Assembly (NCBI GenBank): GCA_963676635.1
Contig: OY781105.1
Location: 434,001 to 498,000, forward strand
DNA length: 64,000 bases
Source of the DNA: GCA-002708315 sp963676635
GTDB taxonomy: Bacteria > Bacteroidota > Bacteroidia > Bacteroidales > F082
Direction of reading: 5' to 3'
Position 1 is the stretch's first letter, and every line of letters starts with the position of its first letter. The notes beneath the pieces were generated by a model. That model did not search any database. It saw only the letters and a program-made list of their open reading frames with translations, and was not told where the DNA came from. A program made the translations under genes and the position numbers. Below are positions 26,049 through 35,100 of this stretch, in pieces.

Positions 26049-27355
26049 TCGCTTAGAGTTTTTTCGATACCGGTAGGATTGGCATCGAGTGTTGTGAGTA
26101 TTGTATCTTTAAACCCAAATTCCATCTCTCGCGGCCATTCGTTGAATTTCCTGAGAAAATAAAGCCAGTCGAGAAAACGGCGGCGTTGTAAACCAAGATT
26201 GCTGATAAATATTTCTTTCGCCTCGCGTTTGTCACTACCTGAACCGGCACTGGTTTTATTGTTTGGCAAACCTGCACCTTTTAAGGTTGGATCCAGATTT
26301 AAGGCGAAAAGGATCATAGCATTCGTTTCTGCCTGGTCGGTAGTAAGAACACCGTCCGGGATTGAGTTATCTATTTTTATAATATCCCATCCAGGCACTT
26401 CTTTGCCGGTGCGTTTGTCAACAGCATAATGGCTGAAGAATGTCTTCATTACGTTCTCTTTTCCTGTCAGGAAATCGTTCATGCGGTGCATTTCTTCCTG
26501 ACGGTATTTTTTCTGATCCTCAGCAGTTAGCTTAGCCCAGCCTTTATACTTATCTTCCCAGTATGATTTTGGTATGCGAATGTGATATTTAATACTCATC
26601 GCATTTTTCAGTAATGATTTTTTCACGTCTGGGATAGAGTTTGAAATATCTATCCAACCACTGTCGATAATTGAATGCCATGCGCGTTTTGGATAATACA
26701 ATCTGCCGGGACCTACATATCTGGATTTGTGAACAAACTTTAGATTTTTGTAAGGGTTTTTGTAATCGAAAACAGGCGAATGGTCTATTTCATAAGACTT
26801 GGCATCAGGAAATTGAGCAGAATAATACAGGTTTTTAATTGTGCGCCTGCCGGGTTCCATCTTTCCCCATCTGGAAAATGAAGCATCCAGGGCATTTACT
26901 TTTACAATCTTTTTGCTGTATTTTCCCCTCCCGAGATAAAACTCAGGGATCTTCATCCCGAAAAACATTGCATCGGTAATTAGCTGTTCAAGAATTTCAT
27001 CAAAGAAATTTTCTTCTTTGAAATCCTCAAACTCAGTAAAATCCTCACGATGAAATAGTTCTTTGCCGTTGCTTACTTCTTTTCTGAAAGTTACCAGTCC
27101 GCCCCCATAGAAAGCGTTTATGAGCCATTCTAATCCTGAGCTGGCCACTACGTTATTTTCAACAGCCTCAAGTATCAGCTGTGGACGGTTGTCGGCTGCG
27201 CCCCAGAATGCCCAATCTTTTTGAGTGTTTTCGGGTTCCCAATAAAACTGCGATTCCTTTGCACCGATTTCCGGCAAGGAAACAATTGCTGATGCACCGC
27301 TCAGATAAGCAGTTGAACCGTCATCTGATATTGTTACTTGTTGTGGCCTAATCAT
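26045..27355 (-). CDS. Portal-like protein
   Basis: 436 aa. Features typical of portals: an early helical region with NNVVASSGLEWLINAFYGGG, a middle domain, and late SGSDKREAKEIFISN followed by helices. It would form the DNA gate at the capsid vertex. It lies 11 kb downstream of terminase and capsid genes, which is unusual, and starts a block with its own late promoter (via the 103-aa gene in front). Confidence 0.6.
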   Translation of the reverse strand: MIRPQQVTISDDGSTAYLSGASAIVSLPEIGAKESQFYWEPENTQKDWAFWGAADNRPQLILEAVENNVVASSGLEWLINAFYGGGLVTFRKEVSNGKELFHREDFTEFEDFKEENFFDEILEQLITDAMFFGMKIPEFYLGRGKYSKKIVKVNALDASFSRWGKMEPGRRTIKNLYYSAQFPDAKSYEIDHSPVFDYKNPYKNLKFVHKSRYVGPGRLYYPKRAWHSIIDSGWIDISNSIPDVKKSLLKNAMSIKYHIRIPKSYWEDKYKGWAKLTAEDQKKYRQEEMHRMNDFLTGKENVMKTFFSHYAVDKRTGKEVPGWDIIKIDNSIPDGVLTTDQAETNAMILFALNLDPTLKGAGLPNNKTSAGSGSDKREAKEIFISNLGLQRRRFLDWLYFLRKFNEWPREMEFGFKDTILTTLDANPTGIEKTLSE

Positions 27356-27659
27356 AAACTACACTTCCGTTAAATTTTTCGATAAGCCGGATGTGGATGG
27401 CGCGGATCTCTCCGGAAGGAATAAGGCGTATGTTAATGGTGCCATTATACTCGTGGTGTGGATTGCGCTTTACAGGTGATTTTTTTTTACTGCCGTAGTT
27501 TTTTTTATAAATAACGGCTTTTTTAACGTGTAAACGGCCACCACCTTCGCCGGTTGCTTTGTTCAGCTTGCAAGCAACAACGGAAAACGGTACAAATTCA
27601 CCGTTTCCATCGCGTTTACGCATTGCAGCTAAAGCCCGTTTCCTGCTTACCAGTTTCAT
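27348..27659 (-). CDS. Small basic phage protein, unknown
   Basis: 103 aa, rich in Lys and Arg (LVSRKRALAAMRKRDGNGEF, YGSKKKSPVKRNPHHEYNG), beta-rich at the end (IRLIPSGEIRAIHIRLIEKF). It is the first gene of the portal-lysis-tail unit and has the conserved late promoter, with its -7 box 4 bp before the ATG. It overlaps the portal gene by 8 bp. Function unknown. Confidence 0.55.
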   Translation of the reverse strand: MKLVSRKRALAAMRKRDGNGEFVPFSVVACKLNKATGEGGGRLHVKKAVIYKKNYGSKKKSPVKRNPHHEYNGTINIRLIPSGEIRAIHIRLIEKFNGSVVYD

Positions 27660-27663
27660 AATG

Positions 27664-27699
27664 CTAACATATGAAGCGGGGTTTGGTGGTAAAAGGACA
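27664..27699 (-). promoter_or_regulatory. Phage late promoter, portal/lysis/tail unit
   Basis: Minus strand: TGTCCTTTT (27699-27691), 19 bp, TATGTTAG (27671-27664), then 4 bp to the ATG at 27659. Same layout as six other sites in the prophage; the -7 box differs from TAnnTTTG at one base. Confidence 0.75.
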
Positions 27700-27826
27700 C
27701 GTTAGTAGTTTTGAACAATTGAGCAATATTTGGGTTTTATTTATAATTTTGAGGGGAAATACAATGGTATTGCTACTGAATCTAATATTTTTAATAATCC
27801 AGCATTTATTGGTAGTATTAAAAAAG

Positions 27827-28255
27827 CTAATTCAACCAACTCAGAAACCGTTCCTTAACAAACGACATAACCCTAATACCAATAATCCAGGCTATGCCCA
27901 TTCTCCAGTCAAGAATGAAAATACCGGCTTCGATGCTCCGGAGTTTGAAAAATTGAAACAGGTGTTCGCCATCTGTAAGGAATACAAGAATTGTTGATGA
28001 AAGGAAAAAGCGTTCCCGGTACCTGGGATGAACTCCAAAATAATACCATTTTTTTACTACAGGTAATGGCTGGCAGTACTGGTCGAGTTTCCATTTATTT
28101 GCCCAGCTTTCCTCCTTATTAAAGAAACCTGTGTGCTTTTTCCACCTGTTATTTACTGACTTATCCTCAAGCTCATTAAACAAGTAAAACAATAACCCGC
28201 ACAGGGCTATTAGAGCGAATGTTATCCAGGGGATTGTGTTGAGTATTAATAACAT
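27827..28255 (-). CDS. Membrane protein downstream of the DGR
   Basis: 142 aa. One N-terminal membrane segment (about 8-26, ITFALIALCGLLFYLF), a polar middle, and a hydrophobic C-terminal part (FFLSSTILVFLTDGEHLFQF and IAWIIGIRVMSF). It resembles membrane proteins seen in other Bacteroidota phages. It is the last gene of the DGR cassette on the minus strand, 17 bp after the 98-aa gene. Function unknown. Confidence 0.5.
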   Translation of the reverse strand: MLLILNTIPWITFALIALCGLLFYLFNELEDKSVNNRWKKHTGFFNKEESWANKWKLDQYCQPLPVVKKWYYFGVHPRYRERFFLSSTILVFLTDGEHLFQFFKLRSIEAGIFILDWRMGIAWIIGIRVMSFVKERFLSWLN

Positions 28256-28272
28256 AATATTTTTTTAATTAA

Positions 28273-28569
28273 TCAACTAAAACTAAAATACCTATCAATC
28301 TTCACGATCTTAGTTTCAAAAGGAATTTCATTTTCGTATTGTTCGACTTGAGATATTAGCACTTCGCTGCCTGTGAATAGTACTTTTAATTGATCGCTGT
28401 TGCACTCACGAAACTGAATTGTTAAGCATCGACCTGTTGTGTTTTTCTTATACTTGCTTGTTGTAATGCGAGCATTGGTAATAACAATAGGTAGATTTAG
28501 GACTTCATCAATGCGAACCTTGTCACCTTCTAAGGCTGTTTTGTCTGCAAAATCACTAAATCTCTTCAT
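28273..28569 (-). CDS. Small beta-rich protein in the DGR cassette
   Basis: 98 aa, opening FSDFADKTALEGDKVRIDEV, then alternating strands (IVITNARITTSKYKK, CLTIQFREC, KVLFTGSEVLISQ). The pattern suggests a small OB-like or SSB-like barrel, but no family is certain. It overlaps the 119-aa gene by 4 bp and follows the reverse transcriptase, so a nucleic-acid role in retrohoming is possible; that is inference. Confidence 0.45.
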   Translation of the reverse strand: MKRFSDFADKTALEGDKVRIDEVLNLPIVITNARITTSKYKKNTTGRCLTIQFRECNSDQLKVLFTGSEVLISQVEQYENEIPFETKIVKIDRYFSFS

Positions 28570-28925
28570 AAACTGAGATAATTATCAACTAACAATTTTA
28601 CAAATGCTCGGAATGTCTGAAATTCATTATAATCTTCTACATGATCATAATCATCCTTATTGGCTAACATGGCAATTTGATCATCTACACTATATTTATC
28701 ATTTATTAGAGATGCTATCATATTATCTCGTGATGCATTAACATCAACAGTAACCTGGTTAACACTGTAATTAGTTTCTTCGCCCGTAACTAAATCAGGT
28801 GAAAATGTAGGTAATGTAGTTGATGAATTTGTGAAATTATTGATCTGAGCATCGCTGTATCTTAAATATAGCTTATTCCCTTTCACCTCATACTGAGGCT
28901 TAATTACTTTTGATAACGCTTTCAT
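28566..28925 (-). CDS. Hypothetical protein overlapping the reverse transcriptase gene
   Basis: 119 aa. A beta-rich N-terminus (QYEVKGNKLYLRYSDAQINN) and helical C-terminus (YNEFQTFRAFVKLLVDNYLSL). It starts 26 bp before the RT stop codon, so the two are translated together. No resemblance to Avd (which is a four-helix bundle) is visible. Could be a DGR accessory factor or a tail-fibre partner. Confidence 0.45.
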   Translation of the reverse strand: MKALSKVIKPQYEVKGNKLYLRYSDAQINNFTNSSTTLPTFSPDLVTGEETNYSVNQVTVDVNASRDNMIASLINDKYSVDDQIAMLANKDDYDHVEDYNEFQTFRAFVKLLVDNYLSL

Positions 28926-29895
28926 AGTCGTTTAAATATTTAGTTAATAGATTATGTCCGTTGCAGTGTTTAATCCAGCCATAAAGGCTTGATAAGCTTT
29001 TTCTTGATGCAGGCGATTTTGTATTATGATACCTGCGTGATTTTCTTATAAAATGCCTTTTAATTGAATTCCTTAATAAAGTGTGTGTGTGAAAAAATCG
29101 GTACCCAAGGAAATCTATCCCTCTACTTTGCACAGGGAATATCTGATAATTTGACTTAACTTGTAATTTCAATTCATTTTTAAGGTACCTTGAAGCTTCA
29201 TGGAGGACATTTCGCAAATAGTCCTTATCATTGTGTAATATTACGATATCATCGCAATAGCGGTAATAAAACTTCAAATTGAACTTATCTTTTATGTAAT
29301 GGTCAAAGTAAGCCAGGTATAAATTACCAAAATATTGCGAAATATAGTTGCCAATTGGTAGCCCTTCTACGCTGTCAATTATTGTATCAAGCAGCCATAA
29401 AGTGTCTTTACATTTGATTTTTTTGCGTACTATTTGTTTCAATATTTCATTGTTCACGCTTGGATAGAACTTATGTATATCGATTTTCAAACAGTATTCA
29501 GGCTTATATTTTCTTATATGTTTATCAATCCTGTTAACAGCATCGTGTACACCCCGTCCTTTAATACTTTGATAAGTATCACGTATAAAGACTGATCTCC
29601 AAATAGGCTCTGCAATTTGTAATATGGCGTGATGAATTACCCTGTCGGGAAAGTAAGGAAGCTTGTATATTACTCGTGTTTTGTTACTACACTTGCGTTG
29701 AAATATTTCATAATCACTGTTTACATATGTTTTATTAATAAGCATCTGTTGAAGCTTATTAATATAATAATCAAGATTTGAGTCAATAAGTTTTACCTCC
29801 TTGTATTTTGCTTTTCCCTTTTTCGCATTAGCGTGCGCAGCATTTAGGTTGTTAATATCTACTATTTGACCAAATATGTTATTGACTCTTTTCAT
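28900..29895 (-). CDS. Diversity-generating retroelement reverse transcriptase
   Basis: 331 aa. Copies the template-repeat RNA into mutated cDNA that replaces the variable repeat. RT motifs: motif A with CLKIDIHKFYPS (137-146), IGNYISQ at 181-187 (the GxxxSQ form typical of DGR RTs, where group II introns have QG..SP), and the catalytic YCDD at 213-216. The thumb ends with SLYGWIKHCNG. It lies 105 bp downstream of the template repeat, in the usual target-TR-RT order. No maturase or endonuclease domain, so it is not a group II intron RT. TR/VR evidence makes the DGR call firm. Confidence 0.96.
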   Translation of the reverse strand: MKRVNNIFGQIVDINNLNAAHANAKKGKAKYKEVKLIDSNLDYYINKLQQMLINKTYVNSDYEIFQRKCSNKTRVIYKLPYFPDRVIHHAILQIAEPIWRSVFIRDTYQSIKGRGVHDAVNRIDKHIRKYKPEYCLKIDIHKFYPSVNNEILKQIVRKKIKCKDTLWLLDTIIDSVEGLPIGNYISQYFGNLYLAYFDHYIKDKFNLKFYYRYCDDIVILHNDKDYLRNVLHEASRYLKNELKLQVKSNYQIFPVQSRGIDFLGYRFFHTHTLLRNSIKRHFIRKSRRYHNTKSPASRKSLSSLYGWIKHCNGHNLLTKYLNDYESVIKSN

Positions 29896-30000
29896 CTCTT
29901 ATTAACTCCTGAGTGTTCAATTTCACTTACTAACCCAAATTAGAGCGCTGTTATTTATTTTGCCAAGAGGCAAGGATAATGAAATCAAGGAAAAATAAGT

Positions 30001-30112
30001 TCGCACGCGAGCGCCGATATTCCAGTTACGATTTGACGCAGAATTGTTGCAATTGAGATACGAAAGACCGGCATTCGATCCATTGTTCAGATTGCCACCG
30101 ACATGACCCACA
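30001..30112 (-). repeat. DGR template repeat (TR)
   Basis: 112 bp that align without gaps to 30181-30292. On the sense strand the TR has ten Asn codons (AAC/AAT), the codons DGRs use because both first bases can be mutated. There are 19 differences; 18 are at template adenines (26 adenines in all) and one is at a T. It lies 62 bp past the target stop codon and 105 bp before the RT gene. Confidence 0.96.
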
Positions 30113-30174
30113 GATTTCATTATCCTATTCGTTTTATTTCGTGTTTTTCGTTGCGGAACGTTCTAAATCTCATT

Positions 30175-31920
30175 TTAAGAGCGCACGCGAGCGCCGATAT
30201 CCCAGCTACGAAAGGACGCAGAACCGTAGCAATAGAGAGCCGAAAGACCGGCACGCGATCCATGGGCCAGATAGCCACCGACAAGACCCACACGACTGCC
30301 TGAGTTTTGATAGAAATAGTCTCCTATGTCATTAGCGCTATCGCCATCAATAGAAGCAGGTAAGATACCTTTATCAGTATTTTGAAGCTTTGCCCAATAA
30401 CCATTTGAATGAGGCAATTCGATTCCTGTATTTTCATAAGAACCACTCGTCCCAAATTGTGAATTATCGTTACTAAGGTGAACCATCCAATCCTCAATAT
30501 TCATTCCATCAAGCCACTTCCATATGTTACCATAAAGATTTTCTATACCAAATATTGAACTACCACCTTCCAATTCTTTATTAGTAGTATTGTCAATAAA
30601 ATCAGCCATGCCTGAAGAGTCTGACAGACCAGTTACACTTACATACTTATAATCACCAGTACTGCTAGTTTTACCAGCTCCTAATGCAGTTTGTATGTTT
30701 AGAGTTTCATACTTGACAGCCGCGAGCATTTGAACTAGGAACCACTCACTGTACACTTGTTGTGAGTATAATGAGCCATTATTGCCTGCCAAAGCACGAG
30801 CTTCTATTTGCGATATGTATGTAACAGGCTTATAACCTGACACGCTCATTAGCTTATCGTTAGCTGTATCAATGTCATTTCTGAAGCTTATTGCGGTTGC
30901 AGTACCTACATCACTGACAGCTTCATTAACGGTAAACTCGGTTGTTTGATAATTAGCATCTCTGGTAACAGATGCAACTGTATAGACAGCATTTACAGCT
31001 CCTATTACACCTGTTATATCTTTCAACACATCACCTTCAGCAATGTATTGAATTGCAGCTGCTGGGGTTATTGTTTTCGTAGATGCCACAGCGGTAATGT
31101 CAGTATCGATGTAAATACCATTAACACACCTGTCAGCTGAGTAATCAAATAGCACACCCTCATACCTGCCAATATTACAATAATCAACTGTAACTACAGC
31201 ATCGGCATCAGAATCGTAGCGCTTGAAAGCAGGATGCACCTGTGAGCCTGCAAAATTATACATACTCATCCGGTAATTGTGCTTACTGCTTAAATAACCA
31301 TAGCCGTAATACATTTTCGGAAACCTAATAACAACATTACCAAAATCAGCGGCCAATATTGTGTAATCAGTTCCTCCTATATTCTTAACCGTATCAGCTG
31401 TATAACCATAAATGTTTGCTGCTTCGCCATTTTCCTTAAAGCGAACATCGTTGCGATTCAAATAATACAGTACTTGATTATTTTCATCGACTACGGCGGG
31501 TTTTGCGTAATTGAAAATATCCTGATATGTGTTCACAACACTTTCAATTTCTTCTGTTGTTTCGTTGTAGGTGAATTCGTCGATGCGGAAACCGTTAATA
31601 TTAATGTAATTTACATTTCCTGAACTATCTTTCACCCAGATTTGACCTTCATATGCTCCTTGAAATAATTTCTCAGATGGGGGATTTCCAATTGAATTGG
31701 GATTTGTGTTGTCAAATGTAAATTTGCCGCCAACTAGTGAATTAGCATCGACAGATGTATCAATCCACTCGCTGCCATTCCAATTCCAAATTGTTTCAGT
31801 ACTTGTTAAACGTGCAAAATCACCAGGTCTTCCGGCAGGGTACTGCGACTGGAGAGCTGCAAGATCGGTAAAGCGGCCAAGATCGTGGATAAGCTGTATG
31901 GGATTACTTTGTTCTAACAT
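30175..31920 (-). CDS. DGR target protein with C-type-lectin-like end (receptor-binding)
   Basis: 581 aa. N-terminal part with repeats like tail-fibre proteins (QYPAGRPGDFARLTSTETIW, GAYEGQIWVKDSSGNVNYI); a middle beta region; and a C-terminal formylglycine-enzyme-type C-lectin fold (EARALAGNNG, NLYGNIWKWLDGMNI, VGLVGGYLAHGSRAG...IGARVRS). The last 37 codons are the variable repeat. All ten Asn codons of the template differ here (Tyr, Ala, His, Arg, Tyr, Tyr, Gly, Phe, Ser, Asp). Best guess: host-binding tail protein whose tip is diversified. It shares a unit with the 63-aa gene upstream. Confidence 0.9.
   Translation of the reverse strand: MLEQSNPIQLIHDLGRFTDLAALQSQYPAGRPGDFARLTSTETIWNWNGSEWIDTSVDANSLVGGKFTFDNTNPNSIGNPPSEKLFQGAYEGQIWVKDSSGNVNYININGFRIDEFTYNETTEEIESVVNTYQDIFNYAKPAVVDENNQVLYYLNRNDVRFKENGEAANIYGYTADTVKNIGGTDYTILAADFGNVVIRFPKMYYGYGYLSSKHNYRMSMYNFAGSQVHPAFKRYDSDADAVVTVDYCNIGRYEGVLFDYSADRCVNGIYIDTDITAVASTKTITPAAAIQYIAEGDVLKDITGVIGAVNAVYTVASVTRDANYQTTEFTVNEAVSDVGTATAISFRNDIDTANDKLMSVSGYKPVTYISQIEARALAGNNGSLYSQQVYSEWFLVQMLAAVKYETLNIQTALGAGKTSSTGDYKYVSVTGLSDSSGMADFIDNTTNKELEGGSSIFGIENLYGNIWKWLDGMNIEDWMVHLSNDNSQFGTSGSYENTGIELPHSNGYWAKLQNTDKGILPASIDGDSANDIGDYFYQNSGSRVGLVGGYLAHGSRAGLSALYCYGSASFRSWDIGARVRS
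30181..30292 (-). repeat. DGR variable repeat (VR)
   Basis: 3' end of the target gene, ending 3 bp before the last sense codon. The first 20 bp at the low-coordinate end are GC-rich and identical to the TR except for one base, as expected for the initiation-of-mutagenic-homology side. Differences fall in 14 codons: 12 replacements and 2 silent changes. Confidence 0.95.
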
Positions 31921-31933
31921 AATTACCTGGTTT

Positions 31934-32125
31934 TTAAATGTTATCTTTCACAACAACGTTACGTGTGAGAACACCATGACTGTTATATGTACGCACATGG
32001 TGAAATTTCTTCACTCCTTCTAAGAAGAAATTAACTGTCTGGGGTTGACCAAATTCATTAAAATCGGTTCCCTGTTCATCATCCCAGCGGCTTGGGTATT
32101 CGCTAATCGACTTATTACTTTCCAT
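31934..32125 (-). CDS. Small protein before the DGR target
   Basis: 63 aa (SISEYPSRWDDEQGTDFNEF). Helix-poor, charged, no membrane segment. It ends 13 bp before the target gene and has the conserved late promoter 35 bp upstream of its start, so it is the first gene of the DGR unit. Possibly a fibre chaperone; not recognised. Confidence 0.5.
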   Translation of the reverse strand: MESNKSISEYPSRWDDEQGTDFNEFGQPQTVNFFLEGVKKFHHVRTYNSHGVLTRNVVVKDNI

Positions 32126-32159
32126 TATGCCAATTTTTTGTTACTGCATTAAAGAGATA

Positions 32160-32194
32160 CAAATATGTTAACAGGAGTGAGTTTTCCAAAGGAC
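32160..32194 (-). promoter_or_regulatory. Phage late promoter, DGR unit
   Basis: Minus strand: GTCCTTTG (32194-32187), 19 bp, CATATTTG (32167-32160). The box ends 34 bp before the ATG at 32125, so this mRNA has a short leader, unlike most of the set. Confidence 0.75.
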
Positions 32195-32196
32195 AA

Positions 32197-35100
32197 CTAC
32201 AGACCTGCATTGTTTTCAAGGGTTTCCATATCGGCGAGGGCTTCTTTAAGCTCGATAGTACCATCGAGATCCAGTATAGCTTTAAGATACTTAAGCCCGT
32301 TAATACCATCGCGGATCTGTGTGAGTAAAACAACTATATCTGCATTACTCGTTGGGGGTGTTCCAGCCTGCTGCTGATACAGATTGTTAACATTTGTTAC
32401 TGTGCCATTTGCATATTTAACTGTCTGCAAATTAGCACTTACTCCCTGTACATCAGGATGAGGATAGTAACCCGGTTGCATCCAGTCAACGCGCTCACCA
32501 TTATTATTCACACTACTTTCAAGCAGTGCATCAACAAGCTCATGATTATTTTTATAAGTTTCTTTGCTGAGAATCATATAAGGCTCACCACCTTCCATTT
32601 CACCAACTTTTTTCCCAGTTTGGCTATCAATCATATGGATACCACCCTGATCATGTGATGCCCCTTGAGCAACACCACCCTTTGCATAAGTGCCATATGA
32701 TTCGGATTTAATAGCTGCCATTTGAGCAACACCAGCTGCTATTGCAGCAGCTGCTGCGATAGGTGCCAAAATTGGTCCAACATAAGGAGTCCCCACAACT
32801 GAGTTATATGCACTCATGGCAGCTGCTGCAGTATTAATTGCTGTTTGGAAATATGCTAGAGCTTTGAACTCCTCAGATTGTTGATTCATTAATCCCTGCA
32901 TTGCACCTACAGACTGTCCCATCACGCTTAATGTGGCCATTGTAGCGGAATAGTTGGCCCGTTTCATTGCCTCGTTTTTCTTTGCATTTGCAGCGATTTC
33001 CTGCTTATTGTATTTTTCCTTTATTGTCTGCTCATTAATTTTTTGTTGTTCGAGTAAAGCAGCAGTATCAAGCCCGTATATTTCAGCCATCGCGATGAGA
33101 TCATCAAATGTCTGTTGGTTAGCGGCTAGTTCCTCTTCGCGGTCGGTGTACCCAATTTCTTTGATTTGCTGCTGTATCTCAGCACGCTTATCAATATATG
33201 ATTGATTCTGTTCAGCCTGAAGTTGACGGATATCAGCATCACGAAGCTCTTCAAGTCTTCGTATCTGCGCATCATGACCTTCAGCATCTGCAATAAGCTT
33301 AGCATATTTATCCCTAACCTGTTCAACCTCACGTTGTTTTTTTTCCATGCCTTCAAGCTCACGAGATCTTTCTAATTCACTAATTTTGTTATTCAGTGCC
33401 TCGAGTTTTTTAATTTCAGCATCTGTCATGTAGTTGCCTGAGCCTGTCGGATTTGGGTTTTCTTCATCATCAATAAGCTTGAGTTTTGCATCCGCACTGT
33501 CGACATATGTTTGTAATTCCTGTTCTTTCGCGTCACGTGTAATGTCAATCATCGACATCCAGTGTTTTTTTGCAGCTGCAACACGCTCTTCTTGTTCTTG
33601 TTTCTCATACCAGCCAATTTCCTGACCATTCATCTTAATAAGTTCGTTTTGCTCCTTAAGATATTCCTGTCGTGCCAGTTTCATTTTTTCATCATGTTCC
33701 GAAATCAGTCGCATCTGGTTCTCTGCATCCGACTTGAATTTTTCAAGCTGGGTTTTCGACATGTTATCAAGAAGCTTTGCTCTTTCTTCAAGAGTTTTTG
33801 TTCCTTCAAGAAGTTCCTTGCCTTCTTGCAGAGCCTTGTTGTATTTTTTCTGTGCTGCAGTAGCTTCATTAACCTTATCGCGGAATGCCAGGTATGCTGC
33901 TGCTGCAGTAGCTAACAATCCTACGATTAAACCAAGTGGATTGGCTTTTGTTGTTGTATTAAGAACTCGCTGTGCCGCGGCTGCGCGTGTAATGTTGCCG
34001 GTAAGTTTATTGTAAGCTATCGATGCACGAAGAGCAACAGCCTGCATCATCCCGGTAAGGCGGATCATAATGTTAACCTTTGCATTTGAAGCCATAACAA
34101 CAGCCTTGTATGTAGCGATTGATGTAAGAACTACACCAAGGGCTTTAGCAAAAAGCTTTACCTTTTCGGAATTTTCCTGCATCCAAACACCAAAATTCAA
34201 CAAAGCGTGGGAGAATTGCGAAACTTTTGAGGTAATAGCAATAATCGCAGGACGAAACCCTTCAACAAGACTTATTGTCATAGCTACAATATTACCTTTC
34301 GCCTCTTCCATATGCTGACTAAGGGTTTGTTCCTGTTCAGCGAAAGCTTTGTTAAGACTACTGTTTTCACCGATATCTGTATTAACTTTTTCAAGGATAT
34401 CGCGATATTCGTCTAAACCTTTCCCCGAGAGGGCAGTAACAGCAGTAAGAGCGCGAACATTCTCAATACTACCCTGTAGTTCGTTAGGATATTTTTCAAG
34501 TAAAATGCTTAACTCTGAGAGAATTGTTTCAAATCCACGGGCTTTCACCTCGCTGGCATTGATGGCGTGACCAAATTCTGACAAAAACATCTTATTAAGG
34601 TCGCTTGTAGGTTTAATAAGATTCGTGAAAGTGCCACGTAAGTAGGTGAATGCCTCATCGGTCTTAATACCACCTTTGGTCAAAGCAGCAGTAGCCGACA
34701 TGAGTTCCTGGTAAGAGATCCCAAGGGAGTTGGCAAGAGGTGCAGCCTTACCAATACCGGAAGAAAGTTCAGCAACAGTTGTTTTCCCTTCCTTTTGAGC
34801 TGAGAAAAAAGCGGCAGCCACATCGGTAGCATCCCTGGTGTCGAGCTTGTAAGCATTTATGATTGTTGTTAAACCATCCACGGAAGTGCTAAGTTCTGTA
34901 ACACCACCAATTGCAAGAACAGAAGCTTCGTTAAGGAAGTCGATAGACTCACCGGCTTCAACACCTGCAGAAATTGAGTCGAAAAGGGCTTTGTTAGTAT
35001 CCTGGATACTGAAACCATATTCCTTAATAATCTGGATCGAGCCTTTTTTAAGAAAATCCCCAAATTTTTGTTTATCAGCATCCGACAAAAGAGTGAGCAC

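Noticed and set aside
27671..27997. Plus-strand frame across the late promoter at 27664
   Set aside because: It covers the promoter and the end of a supported minus-strand gene; no family pattern.
29923..30120. 65-codon frame over the template repeat
   Set aside because: Its sequence is the DGR template (translated TR) plus junk; not a separate gene.
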